From assembly GCA_000467715.1 (NCBI GenBank), contig AJFK01000480.1, positions 1 to 40,964 of the forward strand: a DNA stretch of 40,964 nucleotides, read 5' to 3'. The notes beneath the pieces were generated by a model that saw only the letters and a program-made list of their open reading frames with translations, was not told the origin of the DNA and ran no database searches. This document shows, piece after piece, positions 10,209-20,737 of the stretch (its first letter is position 1; each line of letters starts with the position of its first letter). The translations under genes and the position numbers were made by a program. This DNA comes from Hysterium pulicare CBS 123377. Taxonomy: Eukaryota; Ascomycota; Dothideomycetes; Hysteriales; Hysteriaceae.

Positions 10209-10817
10209 CACGCGCCAAGCAAAAAAAGCCGTATACTAAATAAGCGAAATCCCACTAAATCTACCAAATCTTATTAACAAAATAATACTTTTCAACTACA
10301 ATCTACATATTAAAAAGCTAAATTAATTAGATTCTTAACTCTATTATTAAACCTTAGATTAAGAGAGGTAATAACTTTATATTAAAAGAAAATAGTAACT
10401 CTAGCTATAGGCTAGAAAGATCTAATCTAGTTTATAGCTAGAAGGCTACCTATAGCTTAAATTTATACTTTAACTACTATAATTTGCTAAACCTATTACT
10501 AATAGAAAACTACTAGTAGGTTCTAAAATAGTATTTTAAAAAGTTTTCTTATTTTAATAAGTAAAATACTAGAGAATTAGTAATTAAAGAGTAGAAAAAC
10601 GTTACTTAGAGTTTTATTAATTATAGAGTTAAATTTATACTAGATAGGCTAAAATCTATAATAGAAATAAAGAGAAAGATAACTAAATATTAATTAAAAT
10701 AGTAAATATAAATATATTATACCTTAGAGCATTATTTTATAAGGTAATCCTTATATAAATTAATGTTTTAGGCATATTTTGCTTATTTAGTGTACGGCTT
10801 TTTTTGCTTGGCGCGTG
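10209..10817. mobile_element. 609-bp AT-rich element with 42-bp terminal inverted repeats (MITE-like)
   Basis: The left end (10209-10250) begins cacgcgccaagcaaaaaaag, and the right end (10776-10817) is its reverse complement over 42 bp with two differences, both transitions. The element is flanked on each side by cggag (10204-10208 and 10818-10822), a likely 5-bp target-site duplication. The interior is very rich in A and T and in TpA, has no long frame, and contains many short palindromes of the tagctata/ctag type. This fits a non-autonomous DNA transposon or MITE relic whose interior may have been changed by RIP or long drift. The superfamily is not assigned. It lies about 210 bp upstream of the HRD1-like start codon. 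Confidence 0.82.
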
Positions 10818-11028
10818 CGGAGGTAGTCGGTCTTGGCAGACCAAACGGCCTTCGTCATCGCCGACGCGACACCGTGCGCCTTTGAAGCTGCGTGTCTTTA
10901 ACAATCGCCACGATAACCACGCCAAACAATTCCACCTTTGACTTTGAATTGCTTGAGGCCTTTACTGACCGGCTAATGGAGCTCTCCACACTCTTTGATT
11001 TCTCTTCATTACCCTGAGTTCTTGCGCC

Positions 11029-13462
11029 ATGTCTCGGCTCTCCATATACGTTGGGGTGAGTTGGTAATTCTGCAGCTATCCGGATGCTGATACTGACCAT
11101 TCCTAGGTTTCCACCCTCCTGGCGAACGTGTGCCTTCTTCGCGCCTACTATGAGCGACCAAACTTCTACTCGGCCGCTGTCTACATATCACAGAGCAATG
11201 GCTCTATCTTGGTTAGCCGCCACCACCTGCCATCTAACTCCAAACAGCTGAGCTGATAGACTCTAGTTTTTGATCAACCTTGCCCTCATAATTACTATCA
11301 GCTTCGGTTATGGATTACAGCGACTCCTATATGGCCCTCTACGCCCCATCGAGACCGAACAGCTCTATGATAAGGCATGGTTTGCCGTCAGCGAAACCCT
11401 CCTCGCAATGACCATATTCCGGGATGACATTGGCGTCTGGTTCTTCGCCATGTTCCTTTGTCTGTTGGGAGGGAAGGTCTGGCAATGGATAGGTGAAGGT
11501 CGCGTTGAGTTTCTCGAGCAACAACCTCCAGCGAATCCCCGCGTTTTCCACGCCAGATTATCAACTTCCTTGCTTCTCTCGGTTGTTTTCGACATCTGCA
11601 TGATGCAATACTGTGTCGACACCATCTTACAGGAGGCACGGCCGGGAATGATGGTCATGTTCGGATTTGAATATGCTCTCCTGGCAATAGCGTCCATTTC
11701 GACTCTACTCCGATACGTTCTTTCTCTGTGCGAATTATTGGTAGTGCACCGCCAGACTAAGGCGAGGACGGAGGCGCGGAGAGTCGCAAGGGAACAAGCA
11801 CAACAACGACGAGAGTCAGGCACCGAACCAGAAGCTGCTGGAGAGGAAGAAGATGAGGACGATGATGACGTGCCTGGCTGGGAAGAGAAAGGTCGCTGGG
11901 TATTCTACCTCGACCTCGCAACCGACTTCATCAAATCCGTCGTCTATCTTGGATTCTTCACTATTCTTATCGCATTCCACGGAATCCCTATTCATATCAT
12001 GCGCGACTTGTTCATCACAATCCGATCATTTATTAAGAGAATCAACGACTTCGTCCAATACCGCAACGCTACCCGAGATATGAACGCCCGCTATCCGGAT
12101 GCGACCGCCGAGGAATTAGGCCGGGAGAACACATGTATTGTTTGCCGTGAGGAGATGAAACCATGGACTCCACCTGACGCAAATGGTGCACAGGCAGGTC
12201 GACGAGTTGATGAGCGCCAGAGACCGAAGAAACTTCCTTGTGGGCACATCCTTCACTTTGGGTGTCTTAGGAGCTGGCTTGAAAGGCAACAAGTATGCCC
12301 GACATGTCGACGACCAGTTCTGGCAGAAGCTACAGCTCCAGCTGCCCAACAAGCCAACCAAGGTGGCAATCAGCCGCAGCTTGGTCAGAATGACTTTCGA
12401 AGAATCTTCTTTGGTGGCGGCCAAGGCAATTTGCAACAACCACAAGGTGGGCAGCAAGGACAACCGGGCGCTCAGCCGAATAGACCTGCAGGTAATATGC
12501 GGGTGTTCAACTTCGGTCCTCTTCGAATAGCGTTGGGGAACCTAGCTGCTCCTGCCAACAACAATAACAACCAAGCTGGAAACCGTAATCCCGAGCCCTT
12601 GGTGAACATTGCTCAACAAGCCCAACAAATGCTCGGAAACAATCAGCAACCCCAAAATCTTCAACTCCCACAGTTCGCTTTACCGGGCCCACACATGACT
12701 GGCATCCCTGCCGGTAATCCAGCAGACATTCAAGCCGACATTTTGAGGCTGCAGGACAACATCATCAATTCAATTCGGCAACTTCACGTCCAGCACGGCC
12801 AACTTGAATACATCCAAATCCTCCTAGGCGAGCTCCACAGGATTCAAGAAGCCACCGGCGCGGCAGCCCATGGACAGCAACTACCTCCAATCGTCCCACT
12901 AAACCCGAATTGGGGACCGGCTGGTGCTCTTCAAGCATATCTGCCTGCTCAAGGTAGACCAGCAATGGGACCTGGAGATGCGGAACTACCCCAAGGAATG
13001 ACTCTTCCACCCGGGTATACACTCAGACGACTAGCCCGAGTTTCCCAGATGCCGAATACGCCGACCACGGCAGCTGCAGGCGATAACCAACCACAACCTC
13101 CGCAACAGACCATTAACCCCTCAGAACATATTCGGAGATCGCTGAATCTAAACGCCCAGGCCTCTGGATCTGGCTCTGGATCTGGGAGTCAGCAACAAGC
13201 TTCCTCTCCATCTCCCGCCCCCGTACCCGCATCGAGCACAACCAGCGCAAACGCCACTCCAGCTTCGAGCAGTCGACCGTCTACCAGCCCCGGCAACGGT
13301 ACACATGGCCTAGAGACCATTCATTCTGGTTGGAGCTTTGAACAGATTGCCGACCCGACTCCCGAGTCTTCTGCATCTGCATCCGCCTCTGGCTCGCGGC
13401 AGACGGTCCCTACAACGGGCCGCACGGCTACGGTCGAGGAAGGGGAGGATGAAGGGACGTAG
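11029..13462 (+). CDS. HRD1: ERAD E3 ubiquitin ligase, Hrd1/synoviolin family
   Basis: Multi-pass ER membrane RING-H2 ubiquitin ligase for ER-associated degradation, the fungal counterpart of Hrd1 working with Hrd3 and Der1. Exons 11029..11055, 11107..11211 and 11267..13462 give about 775 residues. The first exon encodes only MSRLSIYVG; the next supplies VSTLLANVCLLRAYYERPNF, and the family pattern continues into LALIITISFGYGLQ. Several hydrophobic segments fill the first 290 residues, with an acidic/Arg-rich loop around 165-200. The RING-H2 lies at about residues 334-394: CIVC, then CGHILHFGC and CPTC. The rest is a long Gln/Asn/Pro/Ser-rich tail with an SGSGSGSGS run, typical of filamentous fungal homologues and probably disordered. 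The long third exon opens without an ATG, so the two upstream exons are needed. Confidence 0.9.
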
Positions 13463-14523
13463 ATGATTTGGAGGGAGTGAGTTCACTTTGGCGTATGGGA
13501 ACGAAAACGGAAGAAAGAAGGAAAGGAGGGCTTTTGAGGGACGGATTTAGTTCTCGGGTAGTGCATAGCGTGGCGTTTGATTCTTTGGGATGCAAATAGG
13601 TTGTGGGTTATGCGCTGTAGCTATGACCTTCTTCGTAGAAGGCAGTCTGAAATCGACCTTTTTGACGCTGTCTCTGTGCAAAGAACGGGTTATATTTTGT
13701 TTTGAATTTGGAGCTCTATGCAGGCAAAATGTGTTTTATCTGTTAGGAGCATCGGGCTGGGCAAGCAGATGTAAGCTTGCTTTTAGAGAGGTTTCCCTAC
13801 ATTAGTATATTTGCTGTCCAAACTATTCTCTTATTTCTTAGTAAAGCTACCTGACTCAAGTTTTCACCAAGGGATGAAAAACATGCAAAGCTAGCATGGA
13901 GAACGACGTATCAACCAGAACCTTAACGCACGAGGGGAAAACCCATCGGACTTTTACATTTGTCCTCTTTTCTTTGCTTTAGTTCCATAGAAGGAGAAAG
14001 AAGGGAAAAAAGTGCAAAAGTGATCATGGATGAAATCCAGTATATTTCCCACTGGTAGAGAACATTGCCTAATTGGGTAGGAAATTGGAAAATGTATTGA
14101 TTCTGGACAGCATCTGCAATACATCCGCAAAGCATCTGCAAAACATCCACAAAGCATCTGCAAAACATCTACATAACGCTTACACAACACCAATACCAAT
14201 AACATCTCTACACCAACGCCTGATAATTTAAGTCGGTGTAAGCTTGGTGATGCTTACATCATAACTTAGATAAAAATTCCCATCTCTCTTTGATAGCGGA
14301 AATAAAACTTATGAAGCTAGCGAGGGATAGCATAGATGTCCACTTATTGCGCCGTAAAAAGGGATTTAGAAGTCAACATTAGTAAACCAGAATAGATCAC
14401 CTCTAAAAGTTTTTCAACGGCCGTGATAACATGATATATAATAGTCCAAGACCTACAGACTCCATTCCAAAACTCGCCATCAATCTCCCAATCTTCATCA
14501 ATCCCAAAGGGGGCACCACTCCC
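13463..14523. other. Intergenic region between convergent HRD1 and prenylcysteine oxidase genes
   Basis: About 1.06 kb between convergent stop codons. It holds the two 3' UTRs and a short tandem repeat (14108-14173, listed separately). Small frames here are not supported as genes. Confidence 0.55.
14108..14173. repeat. Three-copy 22-bp tandem repeat
   Basis: Three units of 22 bp: 14108-14129, 14130-14151 and 14152-14173. The consensus is aagcatctgcaaaacatccaca, and copies 2 and 3 differ at one position. Each unit also shows an 11-bp half-repeat (catctgcaaaa/catccacaaag). On the minus strand it reads as a Cys-rich frame, which is a repeat artefact. There are no spacers, so it is not a CRISPR. 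Confidence 0.8.
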
Positions 14524-16382
14524 TCACAACTTCGCCTTCACCGGCTTCTCCTTCTTACCCTCCGGCCCAGACTCACACACCTGCACGCCCCCAGGGACCT
14601 TCTTCGCCTCCTCAAACGCTTTCTTCGCATCCCATGCATCCTGCCCCTCTTCCTCCTCCTTTCCACGAATCCACTCATCAACGACCAGTCTAGCGACATT
14701 CTTTCCCATAAGCGCGCTCGTTTCCATAGTTGAAATAAAGCTTTCAATACCACTCAAATACCACAACCCTTGATCCAACTTGATCTCTTCAAAAGTAACG
14801 CGCGGATACTCATACGGATACGAGTTCCACAATTTGCGGTAGATCCACGATACGTCATCGGTTGGTAAGTCTCCGTCCTTCCCTGCGTCGCGAACGCCGA
14901 GGATGTTGGATAGAAAAGTGGAGTTGATGCGGCTGGGAGAAAAGATCTTGTAAATGTATTCGGGGCGGTTGGGGAAGGGGGCGGAACTGGGGTTTAGGCC
15001 GGAGCCGACGATGGAGATGCTGAAGAAGCCGGGGAGACCGACGCCGTTGGGCGAACTGCCGTAGTGTTCGTCTGGTGGAAGGGTTGTGAGGACGAACTGT
15101 GGTACTACGCTGTCTGGCGGCATGTTGAAAGCTTCTGGGGAGAGTCTACGTGGCGAAGCGAAGAGGGTTACGTGAAGCTGTACGTAGGGGATTTTGTCTG
15201 GGGTGTGCTTTGGCGCTGGATCTATCGAAATGTCGGAGAACTGGTAGGGGGCTGCCAGGATTACGCTATCGAAGTTCTCGGTGTTTTCGGTGGACGAAGA
15301 GGGGGATTTGGTAGAGAGGGTGTATGTGCCATCGGACTGGCGGGAGATGCTGGTTACGCTGGTGTTAAGATTCACAGTAGCGCCAGCAAACTTGATCATG
15401 GAAGAGAAGATCTGCCAGTTGCCTCCTTCGACGGCCATTGCCCCTTCAGCGGCCATGCACACCATAGTCTCCAAGCCATGGATGAGTGGAATGTTTTGGG
15501 CATAGTTGACTCGTGTGCTACATTGGATCAGCTCAATATCACCATACATAAACCCACTGGAAGTTGATATACCTAGCTTGAATAACCTCATTAGCAAAAT
15601 TCGCGCTAATGACATTTTCCTTCAAATACTGCTCCCCTGTCGCGGATGTCACAGCCGTCAACCCCAAATCATACGCCACCTTTGTTAAGCTCTTAAATGG
15701 AAAGTACGGCTCCTCGTACATCTGCAAAAACTTCCCCACCGTCGATTTCATCAACCTCTGCGTCTTCACGGGCGCTAACCCATACCTCCACAGTAACTTG
15801 GCTGTATCCCACCACCCACTGCCCGTCGTCGTTTGCAATATAAATTCATGGCCATTCCATATGCCTAGCTCGGGTGCATTTTCAGGTTTAGCACGATCGT
15901 TGCTGGCAATCTGGAGACCGAACTTCTCGACGGCGGAGACTAAGATTTTATTCGCTTCGACGAAAATGGATGCACCAAGCTCAATGGGGATATATGGGTC
16001 GTCCCAGGCGTAGACGGTGGTGGAACGGCCGCCGATGTAGGGCGATTTCTCGAAGACGGTAATGTTGGTTTTTATACCACTAGCCTGAGCATTTTGGCTG
16101 AGGTAGTATGCTGCAGAGGCACCTCCCGCTCCCGCGCCTTTGTACTGTTAGTCCTGAAGTTATCTTAATATGTGAGAGTACTCGAGAATGTGGATATGGT
16201 ATCCGAAACCTTGTAGTACAGAGTCATCAAGCTTAATGAAGTTTGGCAAGCTTACCAATCACGGCGACTCTTTTAGTAGACATCTCTGGGCTTTGGAGAA
16301 CTTGCTGTTCTCCATGCTCGCTGTGAACAGCTTGGGAGAAGGGTAGGCAGCATGCAATTGCGAGGGTAAGCAGCGGCGTCAT
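14524..16382 (-). CDS. Prenylcysteine oxidase/lyase family protein
   Basis: FAD-dependent thioether oxidase expected to release cysteine from farnesyl- or geranylgeranyl-cysteine made during turnover of prenylated proteins. Exons 16382..16256, 16137..15573 and 15517..14524 give about 561 residues. It starts with a signal-like segment (MTPLLTLAIACCLPFSQA). The dinucleotide-binding motif VIGAGAGGASAAYYL (G43, G45, G48) is split by intron 1. The family pattern STRVNYAQN followed by IHGLETMVCMAAEGAMAVEGG is rebuilt across intron 2 (15572..15518). The C-terminal domain follows, and the tail is Lys/Glu-rich, ending in AKL. A vesicular or vacuolar location is likely by analogy with the lysosomal animal enzyme. 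Confidence 0.88.
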
Positions 16383-16955
16383 CTTCAATGGTTCATGGAT
16401 ATGTCGATTAGAGCAGCTCCATCGAAATCCTGAGAAGTCTCTGGGAAAGACGCAAGAGGTGTGGATTTTGGAGGAACAAATTTATTTGGTCAGCGCATTG
16501 TGAATAGGTGTCTTTGTGCAAGGCAGCTGTCGCTCGTGTTTCGGATTCGATCGACAACGGTTTTGGAAGCATGCCGCGAGCTATGACCGCCATAATTCAC
16601 GCTAGCCTATTCGGGTAATATATATCTTTTGCCGTCAACTCTCTCGAAGCGCTCCTTACCTTGCGTAAGTGTCATTGGAATCACTTTCGCGGAAGTATCA
16701 TTCTGCTCCCCCCGGGTCATATGGCCTTGCAGTCAGAGGACCTACTTATATAATTCGTTGCGAAGCTTTAAATTTCAGTGAACCGGCCCTGATATATTCA
16801 CCTCCGTAAAAGTCGCCAGAGGACGATCATATTTCATAGCAAGCGACGTTATCAAGGGCATTCCTTTTCTTTTAGACAAATGAGTGTCTAAATTCGCCAA
16901 GTAGATTGATTGTATCATGACAAGTATTATTGAACTTAAGTGAGCACCCCTCCAA
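16383..16955. other. Intergenic region: prenylcysteine oxidase promoter and ATG22 3' end
   Basis: About 570 bp between two minus-strand genes. I see AT-rich TATA-like tracts near 16618-16625 but no gene, repeat or RNA. Confidence 0.5.
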
Positions 16956-19750
16956 CTAGCTATCTTGGTACGATGGTCGCAGTCCCTCCTCATCCGTACT
17001 ATTTCTCCTTTGCTCTTCATTCTCATCTCCATTCGCCGCTTTGGCATGCACATCTAGCTCCTCGGCAAGCGCAAAGCCTTCTGCCCTTCCTCTCTCAACA
17101 TTTACAAATAACAGGATAGGGAAAGGTAAGCCGACGAGAACGGCCAGGAACCAAAACGCCTGTCATAGTTAGTGCCAATGAATTTTCCATAGTAGACCAA
17201 CGCGTCACTTACAGGACGAATTTCTCCGTAAGCATCCGTGATAGCCCCTACGATTGCCGGACCGAAAATACTGCTTCCCTTATCCGTAATGGCATAAAGC
17301 GCATAGAAAGCGGCCTCAAACCCCGGCGGGATTAGCTCTCCATAAATACTTCTACAATAGCTCGACAAGCCACCCAGCACAAATCCGTAGACAGCTCCCA
17401 ACGGATACATTTCCCACGCTTGCTGGAGTCCAAAAACGCCTGCGCGCTGGATGGCAGGTATGTAGCCCAGAAGCCCGTAGATTGGGATGAGTTCAAAGAG
17501 GCAGATGCAGGCGAGAATGGTTTGGGAGGGTCTGAGACCAGTCCAGATTGAAAGTTTGCTCCAGCTGAAGGCACCCACAACGCCGCACAGTGTGACAATG
17601 ACATTAATGAGAGCTAAGGCTGCTGGTTTCATTTGCAAGGTGGTTTTCGCAAAGAGGATGGCAGTCCCGCTGACCGTAGCAATGCTGTCGCTGATCATGA
17701 ACCAAGCCGATAGGAAGAGTAGAACATCTTTTAATCGCCGAGCGTGCATAACAGTTTTTCCCAACGATTTCCAGGAGTAGGTAAAGTAGGAGAAGCAAGC
17801 GCGGCTATTGCTAACGGAGCTAAGATCTAACGGAGGGCCGGGTCGTGGGCGCAACCATAGGGCAGCGGGGATGGAGAAGATGAACCACCACGCTCCGATA
17901 ACGAAGAGAACCAGGCGGAGTGAGAAGGTTGTCGAATCTGTGAGAATTATTATGAAGATGGAGAGGGTTTGAACAAGTAATGCGGCGATGTATCCAATGC
18001 CAATACCGTAGGATGATATCTTTGTGGACAAAGCTAATTCTCGCGATGGCGTGGCGGTCGATGTTGGGTTTGGGATAGTGAGATCTTCCCTTGATCGCCC
18101 AGGAAGCAAAGCTGTAGTTGAATCCACCACTCCTTCAAGCAAAGTCTCATCTTCAGCTAATGCGTTCGAGTATTGTGCGTCTCGGACAATAGAGGAATCG
18201 TTCGACTCGTCTGCAAGGCTGTTGTCGAATGACGATTCCTCTGAGGTTTCCTGGTATGCATACCGTATCGTTTGATGATTCCGGACTAGAAGAGGTAGAA
18301 ACGAGTTTAGAAGAACAAATGAAGCCCCAAAGCAGGTGTTTGCAACTATGGCCAACAATGCACCCAACAAATAGACCCGAGGAACGACTGGAAGAAAGAG
18401 CATGGTAGCTGTAGCGCCGATAAATGCAAACCAAAGTAAGAAAGTTTTGCGAAAACGACCATGATCAGCGGCGCCGGACATGGAGATGATTAATAGAGCT
18501 TGGATGAGAACGCTGATGGAAAAAGTGTACATGGCAAAGCTTGCCGTGTTGATTTCTAGACCTAGTACATTGACAACGCACTGGCCTGATGCTGGTTTTG
18601 GGGATTGGGTTAACAGTGAATTCGCAGCCGTACTGGACCCGGGAGGATCGACGTGGAAACTGATGGCACATGGTGTCTTCCTATCTGAGAGTAACACTCC
18701 TCGTTCTCGCGCGAGCTGCTCTAGAGTGACAGGGATGAACGAGCCTGCTATGTGGATTAGCAACGTTCAGGCTACAAATTATAAATAAGAGATAGCGGGT
18801 TCCAAATATACCCCATCTCGTGTTTAGGCAAAGGAGCTTGAGGCTTCGCGCAAAGTAGAGGGTATGTATGATCTCAGGCGGTCAAGGTCCAGGCGACCGT
18901 TCGTTGTGCTTCCACTATCCACCGATGGATGAAACTAAGTGTACACGAATGAATCCTGCTCCTTTTTTTAAACAATAAGAAACAAGGGAAAATTAAAAGA
19001 GGTATGTGCGCTAGGCTTATGGTAGCGAAAGAGAAGTAGAAGTCGTGTCTTCACATGAGCTGATATACAACTCATCATCCACACGGGCCTTATGTGGCTA
19101 TCCACCATGCCCTTTCGTCCTAGAATAAATAGGTGAAGCGGTGTGTGACAATCGTGGCTGCACGAAAGCTATATTGCGCCGGTAGAAGCATATGGTTTCC
19201 ATCGCTCGAATGCCATGGACCTTACGCGAAGCCTTCCACTCCTTATGCTACTTTTCTACTTCTGAGGCTATGTTGCATTGTCATAGCGATGGTATCGCGT
19301 GCTAGAGCTGACGAGGACTATAGCGCGTCCACTATGGGCCCAGAGGTGCAATAGGTGGAGTCAAAAAAAGAGGAAGTATGGTAAAGCTTACCGATTCCGC
19401 AAACAACAAAGACCTGAAAACTCGTTTAGTGGAGATTCTTAAGGCTATATGGATAGCAAGTTGTTTACTTCGGCGGCCCAGCCATACATGTAGAAACCTG
19501 ACAGCTCCTTGTTGCTCGTCAGTCTTGTATCCTCGCCGGCATACTGCTGGACTCGTTGCGGCGGAGTAGGGCCCATAATGGAAGACAAATCGGAGCCGCT
19601 CTGCTCGTCATCGGCCTCGTTAGACTGCGAAGACGAAGGGACTGAGACCTTTGAATGGGTAGAATGATCCCTTGTCAAGTCCGGGCGAAGATGGTGGAAT
19701 TGTCGCGGTAGAGGTGGAGGTGGAGGTGGAGAGGGTGCCCTTGGGGTCAT
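16956..19750 (-). CDS. ATG22: Autophagy-related protein 22, vacuolar amino-acid efflux transporter
   Basis: Atg22-family MFS-like permease of the vacuole membrane that exports amino acids released by autophagic breakdown. Exons 19750..19469, 19413..19392 (22 nt), 18744..17213 and 17159..16956 give about 679 residues. Exon 1 has a Pro/Ser-rich head, then [20 protein letters not shown]. The microexon gives VFVVCGI, and exon 3 continues [20 protein letters not shown], so the three pieces rebuild the conserved Atg22 block without a gap. Many hydrophobic segments follow, with a Ser/Glu/Asp-rich loop around residues 260-300 in the middle. The last exon gives [20 protein letters not shown] and an acidic cytosolic tail. 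Intron 2 is 647 nt (19391..18745), far longer than its neighbours. Start chosen at the first ATG of the open frame. Confidence 0.88.
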
Positions 19751-20737
19751 GCCAGCGAACTGCCAGCACGGAATGCTGTGATTGGCCGCGGAAGGGGGAG
19801 AGCTGGTTGGACAGAGCGTCAGCTGGATTCAGGCATGATGACTGAAAAAGGTATATGTCGGCTCCTCAGGACGAAGAGAGACAGTCAGAAGGGAATCAAC
19901 CACAGAGCATCGGCGAGGACAGCAGGGCGGAGAGGGAGTCGGGGGAGGTGGACGATTAGGTATTGAGAACCATAGATAGCTGCTGCTACTGCGTGACCAT
20001 GCTGGAAACAACTAGCCATGCACGCACTTTCACGCGCTATTGGCGGACCCCTTCGCTTTGTTCAGTGCATATCCATATTCATTAATGCTACCTGAAGCGT
20101 GTCTGGCGAAGATATGCCTGCCATGTTTCATTGTGGTGTTGTGCAGCTTCGTTGTTTGGTGAGGTGGGTGATTCAAATGGCGGGCAGCTAGTCGCCAAGC
20201 AGCACCAAGCCGGCCTGCCCTTCTTTTGGCAGCGTCGGCGTCGTCCTTCAACATCTCTACACCTCTCCCCACGTCACTCCACCAAACTCGGCACCAACAC
20301 CCCAGCTTCACCTCCACGAGCGAGCCATCACCTTCCGACATCATTCGCACCACCACATCCACCTCTGTCCCGCGACCCGCCTGCGGACCGAACGAAGAAC
20401 GTGAAGCCATGAAATAATCCTCTACTGCCAGGCGCATTCGTCCTTCATTCCTCAGAAAGGCGACTACCCAGGGACTGTGTCCCCAAGTCTCGCCACAATA
20501 ACCTACTTCTCAGCTGTGCTCCATTGTATTCCGACGCTTGCGACAAAGCTCCGGGTTGAACGCGCTTCTTCGCCTACTCTTAACCTCCTTCCACCCTCCC
20601 TTTGGCGCATCCTAGCCTAGGTCAAGATACAGTTGGCGGACACTTCAGCAAGTAACGGTGTGCGGGATCCGGGGAAGTGCGTAGAAAGCGGCGGCAGTGG
20701 AGCGCGCGCAGAAGAGCTGGACGGCGGGAAGAAGACT
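19751..20737. other. Divergent intergenic region ATG22 / MED14
   Basis: About 990 bp between divergent start codons, so it probably holds both promoters. C- and T-rich tracts at 20200-20640 suit a 5' UTR or promoter of MED14. Several overlapping frames at 20030-20440 on both strands look like chance frames in biased sequence. No recognisable gene. Confidence 0.5.

Noticed and set aside
14108-14173. Possible CRISPR-like array
   Set aside because: The units are adjacent without spacers, and the genome is eukaryotic.
13923-14205. Cys-rich small frames on the minus strand (could look like a secreted effector)
   Set aside because: The Cys pattern comes from the 22-bp tandem repeat, there is no signal peptide, and two frames look similar.
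18745-19391. Separate gene inside the long ATG22 intron
   Set aside because: The small frames do not show a domain, and the flanking exons join into a gap-free Atg22 sequence.
20030-20440. Overlapping frames on both strands upstream of MED14
   Set aside because: They occur in C/T-biased promoter sequence with no family features and no conserved start.
20633-20737. Upstream extension of MED14 (35 extra residues)
   Set aside because: The open frame has no ATG before 20738. A spliced upstream exon is possible but not visible.
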